Origin: Bacillota bacterium
Lineage (GTDB): Bacteria > Bacillota > Proteinivoracia > UBA4975
Direction of reading: 5' to 3'
NCBI GenBank assembly: GCA_012727415.1
Contig: JAAYHI010000104.1
Coordinates: 1 to 17,242 of the forward strand
Length of the DNA stretch: 17,242 nucleotides
In this document: positions 1-6,401 of the stretch, piece after piece
How the letters are laid out: every line of letters starts with the position of its first letter
Position numbering within the stretch: the stretch's first letter is position 1
Position numbers and translations under genes: made by a program
Notes under the pieces: generated by a model
Databases searched by the model: none
Told to the model about the DNA's origin: nothing
The model's input: only the letters and a program-made list of their open reading frames with translations

Positions 1-510
1 AATGCTTTCAACCGTATTCGACAACAAGTATTGATAGGGCCTCAGTATGAATACCTTTCACGGTATGCCCACACTGTGGGCAACCTTGAGATTGGAATTG
101 AAAAAGGCGGCCTTGCTGAGGATATGATTAACAAGTTCGGGAAGATAAACTATGTTGACAAAGATGGCCTTAGTTACTGGGAGCTTGATAGATCTGCTTC
201 TTCTGAGGATTTAATAACAGTTTTTGGTGGCTTCCGTTTTCCTATCTATACAATGTCTAAGTTGGATATGAAAGAAGAAGCTGAGAAACTCGGGGTTATG
301 GAAATAATGGAGAAAACGTGGTTTTGCCATTTTCCCTATAAAGGCTTACCTTGCGGAAGCTGCTTTCCCTGCAAGTTTACAATTGAGGATGGGCTTGCTT
401 ATAGATTGCCAAAAAAAGCCCTGCGACGTTATAAAACTGAAAAAAAATTCGGGAAGTACAAGATTTACCAAAGGATGAAACGTCTGCGGAGGAAATGGCT
501 TCATTACTAG
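1..510 (+). CDS. QueC-like 7-cyano-7-deazaguanine synthase family protein, 3' part only
   Basis: The frame is open from the left edge, so the N-terminus is missing. A TTG at 31 is in frame but nothing marks it as the start. The visible part carries W-F-C followed by a Cys pattern CX8CX2CX2C (C-HFPYKGLP-C-GS-C-FP-C, about bases 331-372). This is the zinc-binding pattern at the C-terminus of QueC, the ATP-dependent enzyme that turns carboxy-deazaguanine into preQ0. The preceding stretch with PIYTMSKLDMKEEAEKLG also fits QueC (a helix before the Trp-Ser-Cys region). The ATP pyrophosphatase P-loop would lie upstream and is not seen. The tail after the zinc site is about 45 residues and very basic, longer than in housekeeping QueC, so this may be a paralog used in another pathway such as surface polysaccharide or DNA modification. 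Base composition is AT-richer than the rest of the window, which suggests transfer. The family call is fairly safe; the exact role is open. Confidence 0.72.
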   Translation, partial: NAFNRIRQQVLIGPQYEYLSRYAHTVGNLEIGIEKGGLAEDMINKFGKINYVDKDGLSYWELDRSASSEDLITVFGGFRFPIYTMSKLDMKEEAEKLGVMEIMEKTWFCHFPYKGLPCGSCFPCKFTIEDGLAYRLPKKALRRYKTEKKFGKYKIYQRMKRLRRKWLHY

Positions 511-522
511 GTTCGATCTAAT

Positions 523-554
523 TTGCGCCAGGGAATAGCCATGCTATCACCACC
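523..554 (-). repeat. Truncated copy of a gene 5' end (MAIPWRKL), repeat copy 1
   Basis: This 32-base stretch matches 999-1030 at 28 of 32 positions by eye. Read on the minus strand it holds a GGTGGTG ribosome-binding-like site and an ATG (542-540) opening MAIPWRKLDRT, then a stop at 507-509. The 11-codon frame ends against the stop codon of the QueC-like gene, so this is a gene beginning that has lost its body. The differences from copy 2 are partly silent (GCT/GCC, ATT/ATC in MAI is not both changed, but third positions dominate), which suggests an old duplication or a related gene cut by recombination. Confidence 0.5.
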
Positions 555-602
555 ATAAATAATACTGGAATATATCTGAAAAAATTCTCCTTTTGCCAGC
601 AT

Positions 603-641
603 AATCAGCCACTGGGAACCGTCCCCAGTGGCTGATTTTTT
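603..641 (+). terminator. Rho-independent terminator / palindrome after the QueC-like gene
   Basis: A perfect 14-bp stem (603-616 pairs with 624-637) with a 7-base loop AACCGTC is followed by a T run to 641. The T run is on the plus-strand side, so it would stop transcription coming from the QueC-like gene ending at 510. The loop side contains GGGAACCGTCCC, which resembles the core of the palindrome at 12449-12474, so the element may be a mobile REP-like repeat doing terminator duty. Confidence 0.75.
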
Positions 642-1018
642 ATGGTATGCGGTAGACTTTAAGTCCGTATTCGCCTTCGCAGGTGACGGCAACTATATTG
701 CCTGCACTGCAGATTCGGCTGAAGGCACAGAAGGGGAGGATGACCCCGGAAAATGCTGTTCGCCCGTTATGAGATTGGTTTTTACCAGCGGCGAGGCAAG
801 CCCCAGAAAGTCGAAGGCAAAAGGATTCCAAATACTGAATTTCCCGACAGCCTTCTGGTCAGTATCCGGCTGCGGGCAGCATATTCCCCGCGCTGGTACA
901 GGTCATGGCATCTGTTGAGGGCATCTGCATTATCAATGGGTTTAACGAGTAAAAAGACTATTATTGCCAAGACCAAAGTAATACCGGGGATACGCAGCTT
1001 GCGCCAGGGAATGGCCAT
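640..1018 (-). pseudogene. Frame-broken small secreted or membrane-anchored protein gene
   Basis: On the minus strand an ATG at 1018 is preceded by GGAGGTG with 6-7 bases spacing, a good start. The first frame gives MAIPWRKLRIPG, then a hydrophobic signal or anchor segment (LVLAIIVFLLV), then a polar stretch, and runs to a stop at 782. The most protein-like continuation is in a second frame, open to 693, with KFSIWNPFAFDFLGLASP. A third frame, ending at 640, reads VAVTCEGEYGLKVYRIP. Three plausible pieces in three frames suggest a decayed gene with at least two frameshifts. The alternative is an intact 78-residue protein ending at 782. I do not recognise the family. The same start peptide occurs in the truncated copy at 507-542. 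Confidence 0.4.
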
Positions 1019-1030
1019 ACTAACACCTCC
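999..1030 (-). repeat. Repeat copy 2: start region of the MAIPWRKL gene
   Basis: This is the partner of the repeat at 523-554 (28 of 32 identical by eye), covering the ribosome binding site and first seven codons of the gene starting at 1018. This copy has the better GGAGGTG site. The two copies lie about 476 bases apart in the same orientation and bracket the terminator and the pseudogene body. Confidence 0.5.
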
Positions 1031-1127
1031 AGTTCAATGTATATACTTTCTAGGCTTTCGGGAAAAAACCTTCTTTTCCCAGGCAGTTTAGCTACCGCCG
1101 ACGCCCAGGACAAGCCAAAACCACCGC

Positions 1128-1156
1128 CTGCATTGCATGATTTCCTGTGGTATAAT
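1128..1156 (+). promoter_or_regulatory. Promoter of the tsaE operon (extended -10)
   Basis: A perfect TATAAT at 1151-1156 is directly preceded by TGG (1148-1150), which forms an extended -10. The -35 position at 17 bases spacing reads CTGCAT (1128-1133), a poor match, as is usual when an extended -10 is present. Transcription would begin near 1163, about 28 bases before the tsaE start codon. Confidence 0.65.
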
Positions 1157-1190
1157 AACCCTGATATATTTCCAGCAGGAGTTGAACCTT

Positions 1191-1661
1191 ATGAAATTTA
1201 GATCTGCCAGCCCAGTAGAGACTCAGGAGCTGGCCCGCTGTTTGGGAGAGTTGGCCCCGCCAGGAACGCTGCTTGTGCTGGATGGCCCCCTGGGCGCCGG
1301 CAAGACCAGCTTTGCCCAGGGGCTGGCTAAGGGTCTGGGGATTGAAGGCGTAGTTAACAGCCCCACCTTTACCTTGGTAAAAGAATATTGCGGTCGCTTG
1401 CCCCTGTTTCACTTTGACCTCTACCGCCTGGAAGAGGCTGAAGAGTTATGGGAACTGGGGTTTGAGGAATATTTAAGGGCAGGTGGCGTCTGTGCCCTGG
1501 AGTGGGGGGAACGAGCGATAAAATTGTTGCCCCCGGAATATATGCACATTCATCTGGATTACGATGGGGAAAACCAGCGCATAATTCACATTCTCCCGGT
1601 GGGGGAAAAACACAGCCTGTTGGCAAAGGAGCTGAAGCGTCATGTTAATACTGGCAATTGA
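1191..1661 (+). CDS. tsaE: tRNA threonylcarbamoyladenosine biosynthesis ATPase TsaE
   Basis: TsaE is the cytoplasmic P-loop ATPase that works with TsaB and TsaD to make N6-threonylcarbamoyladenosine at position 37 of tRNAs reading ANN codons. The 156-residue protein has the usual length. Walker A is GPLGAGKTS (about residues 32-40). SPTFTLVKEY follows, then HFDLYRL and LEWGER in the order seen in the family. The ATG at 1191 is chosen because AGGAG lies 9 bases upstream; an earlier in-frame ATG at 1137 sits on the promoter and would add 18 unrelated residues. It is first in the tsaE-tsaB-rimI-tsaD operon and overlaps tsaB by 20 bases, so the two are probably translationally coupled. Confidence 0.96.
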   Translation: MKFRSASPVETQELARCLGELAPPGTLLVLDGPLGAGKTSFAQGLAKGLGIEGVVNSPTFTLVKEYCGRLPLFHFDLYRLEEAEELWELGFEEYLRAGGVCALEWGERAIKLLPPEYMHIHLDYDGENQRIIHILPVGEKHSLLAKELKRHVNTGN

Positions 1662-2334
1662 TACTACCACTTCTGTATGCAGCGTGGCCTTGGCCAAAGA
1701 TGACAGGCTTCTTGGGGAAATCTCCACCGACTTACCTCGTACCCACTCACAACGTCTGATGCCCATGGTGGAGACCCTTTTTGCGGAGACTGCAACTAAG
1801 CCCGAGGATCTGGATTTGCTGGCAGTTACCCGCGGTCCCGGTTCTTTTACTGGTTTGCGCATCGGCATTGCCACCGTCAAGGGCATGGGGCTGGCCCTGG
1901 ACCTGCCGGTGGCAGGTGTTTCGACCCTGCAGGTCCTGGCCCATAACTTTTCCCAGGGCTTGGTGTGCCCCGTACTCAATGCCCGCTTGGACCAGGTCTA
2001 TACAGCTCTCTACCGCAGCGGCACTGGTCCGGTGCCGGAAAACATCATCCCGGAGCACCCTGCATCTGTAGAAGACTTACTGGCAGAGCTCAGGGAATAC
2101 AAGGAACCCATCTGGTTTTGCGGTGACGGTGTCGACCTGGTTTATCCCGCTGCAGTTCAGGTACTGACAACCCTGGTAAGGGCGCCATTTCATCTCAATC
2201 GCCCCCGGGCTGCTGCTCTGGCAGATCTGGCCAGGCAGGCCCCCACCTGTAGCGCCGATGCCCTGACTCCATTATACTTACGGGATTCCCAAGCGGAAAT
2301 TCAATTGCGGCAGAGGGAGAAGAATGAAGCCTGA
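1642..2334 (+). CDS. tsaB: tRNA threonylcarbamoyladenosine biosynthesis protein TsaB
   Basis: TsaB is the inactive-ASKHA-fold partner that dimerises with TsaD in the t6A complex. The 230-residue protein opens with LAIDTTTSVCSVAL, the family's N-terminal beta-hairpin, and has the signature TRGPGSFTGLRIGIATVKG about residues 64-82. The start ATG lies inside the end of tsaE, with AGGAG about 11 bases upstream. The C-terminal part (RPRAAALADLARQ, then TPLYLRDSQAEI) matches the usual end of TsaB. It overlaps rimI by 11 bases. Confidence 0.96.
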   Translation: MLILAIDTTTSVCSVALAKDDRLLGEISTDLPRTHSQRLMPMVETLFAETATKPEDLDLLAVTRGPGSFTGLRIGIATVKGMGLALDLPVAGVSTLQVLAHNFSQGLVCPVLNARLDQVYTALYRSGTGPVPENIIPEHPASVEDLLAELREYKEPIWFCGDGVDLVYPAAVQVLTTLVRAPFHLNRPRAAALADLARQAPTCSADALTPLYLRDSQAEIQLRQREKNEA

Positions 2335-2827
2335 AATTACAATCACTGCGATGAAACCCGAGCATCTGCCCCAGGTCATGGCAATTGAAAAGAAGAGCTT
2401 TCCTGTTCCCTGGAGCGAAATAACCTATTACCGGGAGATTACGGAAAACCCATATGCCAACTACATTGTAGCTATGGTGGGTGAGGAAGTGGTTGGATAT
2501 GCCGGACGCTGGCTGATCTTGGACGAATCCCATATCACAAACATCGCCGTCTCCCCAGGGTGGCGGCGGCAAGGTGTGGCTCGAAAACTGATGGAACACA
2601 TGCTGCGCGCTTCCTTAATGGACGGGGCAAACAGAATGACTCTGGAAGTACGGCGCTCAAACGCAGGGGCCCAAAAACTCTACGAGGAGTTTAATTTTTC
2701 CCCAGCCGGCTACCGCAGGGGTTATTATACAGATAACAATGAGGACGCATTGATAATGTGGCAAAATGACATTGCAGCGTACTTAGGCAGAAAGGAGCAG
2801 GCAGATGGCAAGGATACTGGCAATTGA
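2324..2827 (+). CDS. rimI: Ribosomal-protein-alanine N-acetyltransferase RimI
   Basis: This is a GNAT-family acetyltransferase, in the position where RimI is normally encoded between tsaB and tsaD. RimI acetylates the N-terminal alanine of ribosomal protein S18 in E. coli; in Bacillota the target is less certain. Features seen are SFPVPWSEITYYREI near the N-terminus, the acetyl-CoA-binding motif A NIAVSPGWRRQGVARKLME (RRQGVA loop, about residues 75-90), and LEVRRSNAGAQKLYEEFNF with the catalytic-region NxxAxxLY pattern, then GYRRGYYTDNNEDALIM. At 167 residues it is slightly longer than the usual ~150, owing to a polar C-terminal tail that is encoded where the gene overlaps tsaD by 23 bases. 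Confidence 0.92.
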   Translation: MKPEITITAMKPEHLPQVMAIEKKSFPVPWSEITYYREITENPYANYIVAMVGEEVVGYAGRWLILDESHITNIAVSPGWRRQGVARKLMEHMLRASLMDGANRMTLEVRRSNAGAQKLYEEFNFSPAGYRRGYYTDNNEDALIMWQNDIAAYLGRKEQADGKDTGN

Positions 2828-3803
2828 GACCTCTTGCGATGAAACTGCTGTGGCTATTGTCGCTGAGGGAAAGTTGCTCAGCAATCAAGTGGCCTCCCAG
2901 ATAGATATTCACGCCCGCTTTGGCGGGGTTGTTCCTGAAATCGCATCGCGTCAGCATTTGCTGACCCTTAACCCCCTTATTCGCAAGGCCCTGGCCAGTT
3001 GCCAACTGGGCTGGCCGGACATTGACGCCCTGGCTGTCACCAATGGCCCTGGATTGGTGGGTGCCCTGCTGGTTGGGGTTTCTACCGCAAAGGCCCTTGC
3101 CTGGGCCCTTAACAAGCCTCTCCTGGCCGTCAACCATATGGCGGGACATATTTACGCCAACATGCTGGCGGGTCCGGTGGAGTTTCCCCTGGTCTGCCTG
3201 GTGGTCTCAGGGGGACATACCGAGCTGATATACATGGAAAGGGATATGGAGTTTACAACTCTGGGGCAGACAAGGGATGACGCGGCGGGAGAAGCTTTTG
3301 ATAAAATAGCCAGGTTTATGGGCCTGCCTTACCCCGGCGGTCCCGTCCTGGATAAACTTGCTTACCAGGGCAGCCCGGTTCTGGAATTTCCCCGCACCAT
3401 GCTGGAAGAGGGTTCCCTGGATTTTAGTTTCAGCGGCCTCAAGACGGCTGTAATGAACCATGTCCATAACTGCAGGCAGAAGGATTTGCCGCTAAACACA
3501 GCGGATATCGCCGCCTCTTTTCAGAGGGCAGTAGTGGATGTGCTGGTGGAAAAAACAGCGATGGCAATAGAGCGCACCAAGCCCGCCTCTCTGTTGATGG
3601 CGGGCGGTGTCGCTGCTAACAGCCATTTGCGCCGGGGGATGAAAGAGCTCGCCCAGGAAAAGGGCTTGTCCTTCAGGGTGCCTCCGCCAGCTTTGTGCAC
3701 AGACAACGCCGCTATGATTGGCGCGGCTGCCTGGCCCTTGTATAAGGCGGGAAGAAAAGCTCCCTCCTCTTTGAACGCCTTGCCCAACCTGGGCTTGTCC
3801 TAG
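2805..3803 (+). CDS. tsaD: tRNA N6-adenosine threonylcarbamoyltransferase TsaD
   Basis: TsaD transfers the threonylcarbamoyl group from TC-AMP to A37 of tRNA. The 332-residue protein begins ILAIETSCDETAVAIV (ASKHA phosphate loop) and has the metal-binding HMAGH with H111 and H115, the same numbering as in E. coli. VSGGHTELIYM, AAGEAFDKIAR and the late AGGVAANSHLR and DNAAMIG motifs follow. It closes the tsaE operon; no hairpin with a T run follows it, only the DnaA-box region. The older name gcp refers to the same gene. The start ATG sits inside rimI with AAAGGAG about 8 bases upstream. Confidence 0.97.
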   Translation: MARILAIETSCDETAVAIVAEGKLLSNQVASQIDIHARFGGVVPEIASRQHLLTLNPLIRKALASCQLGWPDIDALAVTNGPGLVGALLVGVSTAKALAWALNKPLLAVNHMAGHIYANMLAGPVEFPLVCLVVSGGHTELIYMERDMEFTTLGQTRDDAAGEAFDKIARFMGLPYPGGPVLDKLAYQGSPVLEFPRTMLEEGSLDFSFSGLKTAVMNHVHNCRQKDLPLNTADIAASFQRAVVDVLVEKTAMAIERTKPASLLMAGGVAANSHLRRGMKELAQEKGLSFRVPPPALCTDNAAMIGAAAWPLYKAGRKAPSSLNALPNLGLS

Positions 3804-3806
3804 CCC

Positions 3807-4010
3807 TGTGGAAAACTCTCTCCCGGGACAGAATGTAAACCTGGGGATTGTGGGGATAAAATTTACCTAGCCTTTAAAATCAACGGTGGAATATCTTGTC
3901 GAAAATTGTCGCATGTTATGTGAATAACCTGTGGATAATGTGGATAAGTTCGCAACATCCCTGGATTAAGCCTATAAAGCTGGGGATAACCCTGTGGATA
4001 CTGTGGATAA
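3807..4010 (+). promoter_or_regulatory. Cluster of DnaA boxes between tsaD and lgt
   Basis: Three perfect TGTGGATAA boxes (reverse complement of TTATCCACA) occur at 3930-3938, 3939-3947 and 4002-4010; the first two abut exactly. Five more differ by one base: 3807-3815 (TGTGGAAAA), 3851-3859 (TGGGGATAA), 3919-3927 (TGTGAATAA), 3981-3989 (TGGGGATAA) and 3993-4001 (TGTGGATAC). All eight point the same way. The 273-base gap between the genes is largely explained by this array. It could titrate DnaA or let DnaA regulate lgt or replication timing. It is unlikely to be oriC because dnaA, dnaN and rpmH are absent here. Confidence 0.8.
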
Positions 4011-4076
4011 CCGAAAGTGTGTTTGCTTATTATTTGTAACAAGAAATTAATGTAAAAACCTTTTGGAGGTGAAAAA

Positions 4077-4838
4077 ATGTACCCCGTATTGTTTGAAATT
4101 GGCTCTTTGAAGGTCTACACTTATGGACTCATGATGGCTGTGGGAATCCTGGCGGGAATTATCGTTGCCAGGAAATTCGCTCCTCAAATCGGCATAGACC
4201 CTGAAAAAATAACGGATTTGGCCATGTTTGCTGTCTTAGGGGGGCTTTTGGGTTCTTATGTCAACTATATCATCAGCTATGATTGGAGCGAGTTTAAGGC
4301 TGATCCCCTCAGCGTCCTGCGGTTTTGGCAGGGAGGGCTGGTATTTTTAGGCGGTCTTATTGGCGGACTGATCTTCGCAATCATATTTATCCGCCGCCAA
4401 AAATGGTCTTTCTGGGAAATCGCAGATATTTGCGCCATTGCAGTGCCCCTGGCCTATGGTTTTGGCCGCATTGGCTGCTTTTTCGCAGGCTGTTGTTACG
4501 GCGAGGTCTGTGAGTTGCCCTGGGCAATAACCTTTCCAGGCCTGGCAGGGGCGCGCCATCCCACCCAGCTCTACTCAATGCTTTTAGGTTTTGGTCTGGC
4601 TGCTTTTGCTTATTTCTACCGGCCAAAGAGACGTTTTGCGGGACAGGGTTTCTTGTTCTACCTGTTTTTCTACGGCCTGGGCAGGGGGATTATTGAGCTT
4701 TTTCGGCTTGAGCCCAAGGTTTTCGGCACCCAATTGTCTGTCGCCCAGTTTACAGGAATTTTCCTGATGCTTGCCGCCATAGTCCTCTACCCGATTTTGC
4801 GCAAGCGCAATAAATACGCCTCACCGCCAGTGGAGTGA
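4077..4838 (+). CDS. lgt: Prolipoprotein diacylglyceryl transferase Lgt
   Basis: Lgt is the membrane enzyme that moves diacylglycerol from phosphatidylglycerol to the lipobox cysteine of prolipoproteins. The 253-residue protein starts MYPVLFEIGSLKVYTYGLMMAVG, and the family's YGLM segment is clear. Membrane helices follow, separated by VNYIISYDW and WQGGLVFLGGLIGG. GFGRIGCFFAGCCYGE is the conserved arginine-containing loop in its Clostridia-type form, and HPTQLYSML comes next. The ATG at 4077 has GGAGGT 6 bases upstream. It stands alone: DnaA boxes lie upstream and its own terminator directly downstream. No clean -35/-10 pair was found in the AT-rich 4020-4060. Confidence 0.96.
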   Translation: MYPVLFEIGSLKVYTYGLMMAVGILAGIIVARKFAPQIGIDPEKITDLAMFAVLGGLLGSYVNYIISYDWSEFKADPLSVLRFWQGGLVFLGGLIGGLIFAIIFIRRQKWSFWEIADICAIAVPLAYGFGRIGCFFAGCCYGEVCELPWAITFPGLAGARHPTQLYSMLLGFGLAAFAYFYRPKRRFAGQGFLFYLFFYGLGRGIIELFRLEPKVFGTQLSVAQFTGIFLMLAAIVLYPILRKRNKYASPPVE

Positions 4839-4841
4839 GTA

Positions 4842-4863
4842 CCCTGCAGTGCAGGGTTTTTTT
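4842..4863 (+). terminator. Terminator of lgt
   Basis: The stem CCCTGC (4842-4847) and GCAGGG (4851-4856) with loop AGT is followed by seven T (4857-4863). It begins 3 bases after the lgt stop codon, so lgt is transcribed as a single gene. Confidence 0.85.
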
Positions 4864-4979
4864 ATGCCTTGAGATGACTAATAACTTCCAGTAATTGAGG
4901 AATAATACTAGAGCGGCACCAATGGTGGGCTTTTGCCATACCCTGAAGTACATTCCGTTACTCTGAAAGAGGTGGAAGC

Positions 4980-6377
4980 ATGTTAGTAAAGACTGATAAA
5001 GTGCATCTCATCGGCATCGGGGGGTATGGCATGAGTGCCCTGGCCAAGCTGCTGCTGGAAATGGGGTATACCGTCAGCGGTTCCGATCTTGCCCCCTCAG
5101 ATATTACGCGCCATCTGGAAGAAATGGGAGCGGAGATATCCATAGGCCATCATCCCCGCAATGTCCAAGGCCGGGATGTGATTATTTATTCAACAGCCAT
5201 CCCTGCGGAAAATGACGAGTTAAGGGCAGGGATAGAAGGCTGCCGCGCCATGCATCGCTCGGAATTGCTGGCAGAGTTTATTAACACCAACATCGGCATT
5301 GCCGTCACTGGTGCCCATGGCAAGACTACAACAACTACTATGCTGGCCCTGATAATGGAGAGGGGAGGATTGGATCCTACAGCCCTCATCGGTGGGGAAG
5401 TCCAGGACTTTTCCGGCACTGCCCGCCTGGGTAAAGGCAATTATGTAGTGGCAGAGGCGGATGAATCTGATCAGTCTTTTTCACGCTATCGTCCTCACTA
5501 TGCCTTAATCACAAATATTGATGCCGACCACTTAGAGCATTACAACGGCAGTTTTGCTGAACTCCTTAATGGCTACGGCAACTTTTTGGCTAATATCAAG
5601 GCTGAGGGCCTGCTGGTAATACCAAATGAGGATAGATGGGTAAGAGAAATACTGCCCTATGCCCGCTGCCGGATTACGACCTTTGGCATTGGCAGTGGCG
5701 ACTACAAGGCAGAGGATATCAGCCTCAATGGCCTGGGCAGCACATTCCATCTCTGGAGAGGAGGGGAAGAATTAGGGGAAATAAAGCTCACTGTGCCCGG
5801 AAAGCACAATATCTGCAACGCTGTTGCAGCAGCGGCAATGGCCCTTGAGCTGGGGGTTGAATTTGGCCGGATAGCAGAAGCCCTGGAGGCTTTCCAGGGG
5901 GCAAAGCGCCGCTTTCAGATTTTAGCCTGGCAACCTGTTATGGTGGTTGACGACTATGCCCATCATCCCACGGAAGTACGCGCTACCCTGGAGGCGGCAA
6001 GGAGCCTGGGGAGAACCAGGGTGGTGGCAATCTTTCAACCCCATCGCTACACCAGGACCAAGTATTTTATTGATGAATTCGTCACTGCATTCACAGGGGC
6101 CGATGTGGTTCTGCTGGACGATATCTTTGCCGCTTCGGAGCCGCCGCTGCCAGGAGTGAGCAGTGAAACCCTCGCCGAGGGAATTGCTTCTCACAATAGC
6201 GGGCAGGTGGAATATTTGCCGGGAAAAGATGCGATACTGAGCTGGGTGCAAGAAAATTGGCGTCCTGGCGATATCTACCTCACCATGGGGGCAGGGGATA
6301 TCTCCCAAGTGGGAAAGGAGCTTGCACAAATCTGTCAGGCAGGGCTTGCAGGTAACGGACTGATTGATGTCGAATAG
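4980..6377 (+). CDS. murC: UDP-N-acetylmuramate--L-alanine ligase MurC (first copy)
   Basis: MurC adds L-alanine to UDP-MurNAc, the first amino acid of the peptidoglycan stem, in the cytoplasm. The 465 residues match the usual length. The order is the Rossmann-like N-domain with HLIGIGGYGMSALA (residues 9-22), the ATP loop GAHGKTTTTTM (from residue 111), AEADESDQSF (from about 158), TNIDADHLEHY, the GKHNICNAVAA start of the linker to domain 3, DDYAHHPTE (324-332), FQPHRYTRT and MGAGDISQVG. Every signature is canonical, including the His of QPHRYTRT and Ile of GAGDI, so this copy is the better candidate for housekeeping MurC. The start has GAGGTGG 6 bases upstream. It lies outside any division-cell-wall cluster, 24 bases before a second MurC-like gene. 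Confidence 0.92.
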   Translation: MLVKTDKVHLIGIGGYGMSALAKLLLEMGYTVSGSDLAPSDITRHLEEMGAEISIGHHPRNVQGRDVIIYSTAIPAENDELRAGIEGCRAMHRSELLAEFINTNIGIAVTGAHGKTTTTTMLALIMERGGLDPTALIGGEVQDFSGTARLGKGNYVVAEADESDQSFSRYRPHYALITNIDADHLEHYNGSFAELLNGYGNFLANIKAEGLLVIPNEDRWVREILPYARCRITTFGIGSGDYKAEDISLNGLGSTFHLWRGGEELGEIKLTVPGKHNICNAVAAAAMALELGVEFGRIAEALEAFQGAKRRFQILAWQPVMVVDDYAHHPTEVRATLEAARSLGRTRVVAIFQPHRYTRTKYFIDEFVTAFTGADVVLLDDIFAASEPPLPGVSSETLAEGIASHNSGQVEYLPGKDAILSWVQENWRPGDIYLTMGAGDISQVGKELAQICQAGLAGNGLIDVE

Positions 6378-6401
6378 TATTAGCATGTCACACAGGAGGG
6401 A

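Noticed and set aside
1137..1190. Earlier in-frame ATG for tsaE
   Set aside because: It overlaps the TATAAT box and lacks a ribosome binding site, while ATG 1191 has AGGAG at good spacing and gives the family N-terminus.
3804..4076. Chromosomal replication origin oriC
   Set aside because: DnaA boxes are dense, but dnaA, dnaN, rpmH and gyrase genes are absent nearby and no clear DnaA-trio array was seen. A DnaA-box cluster is the safer call.
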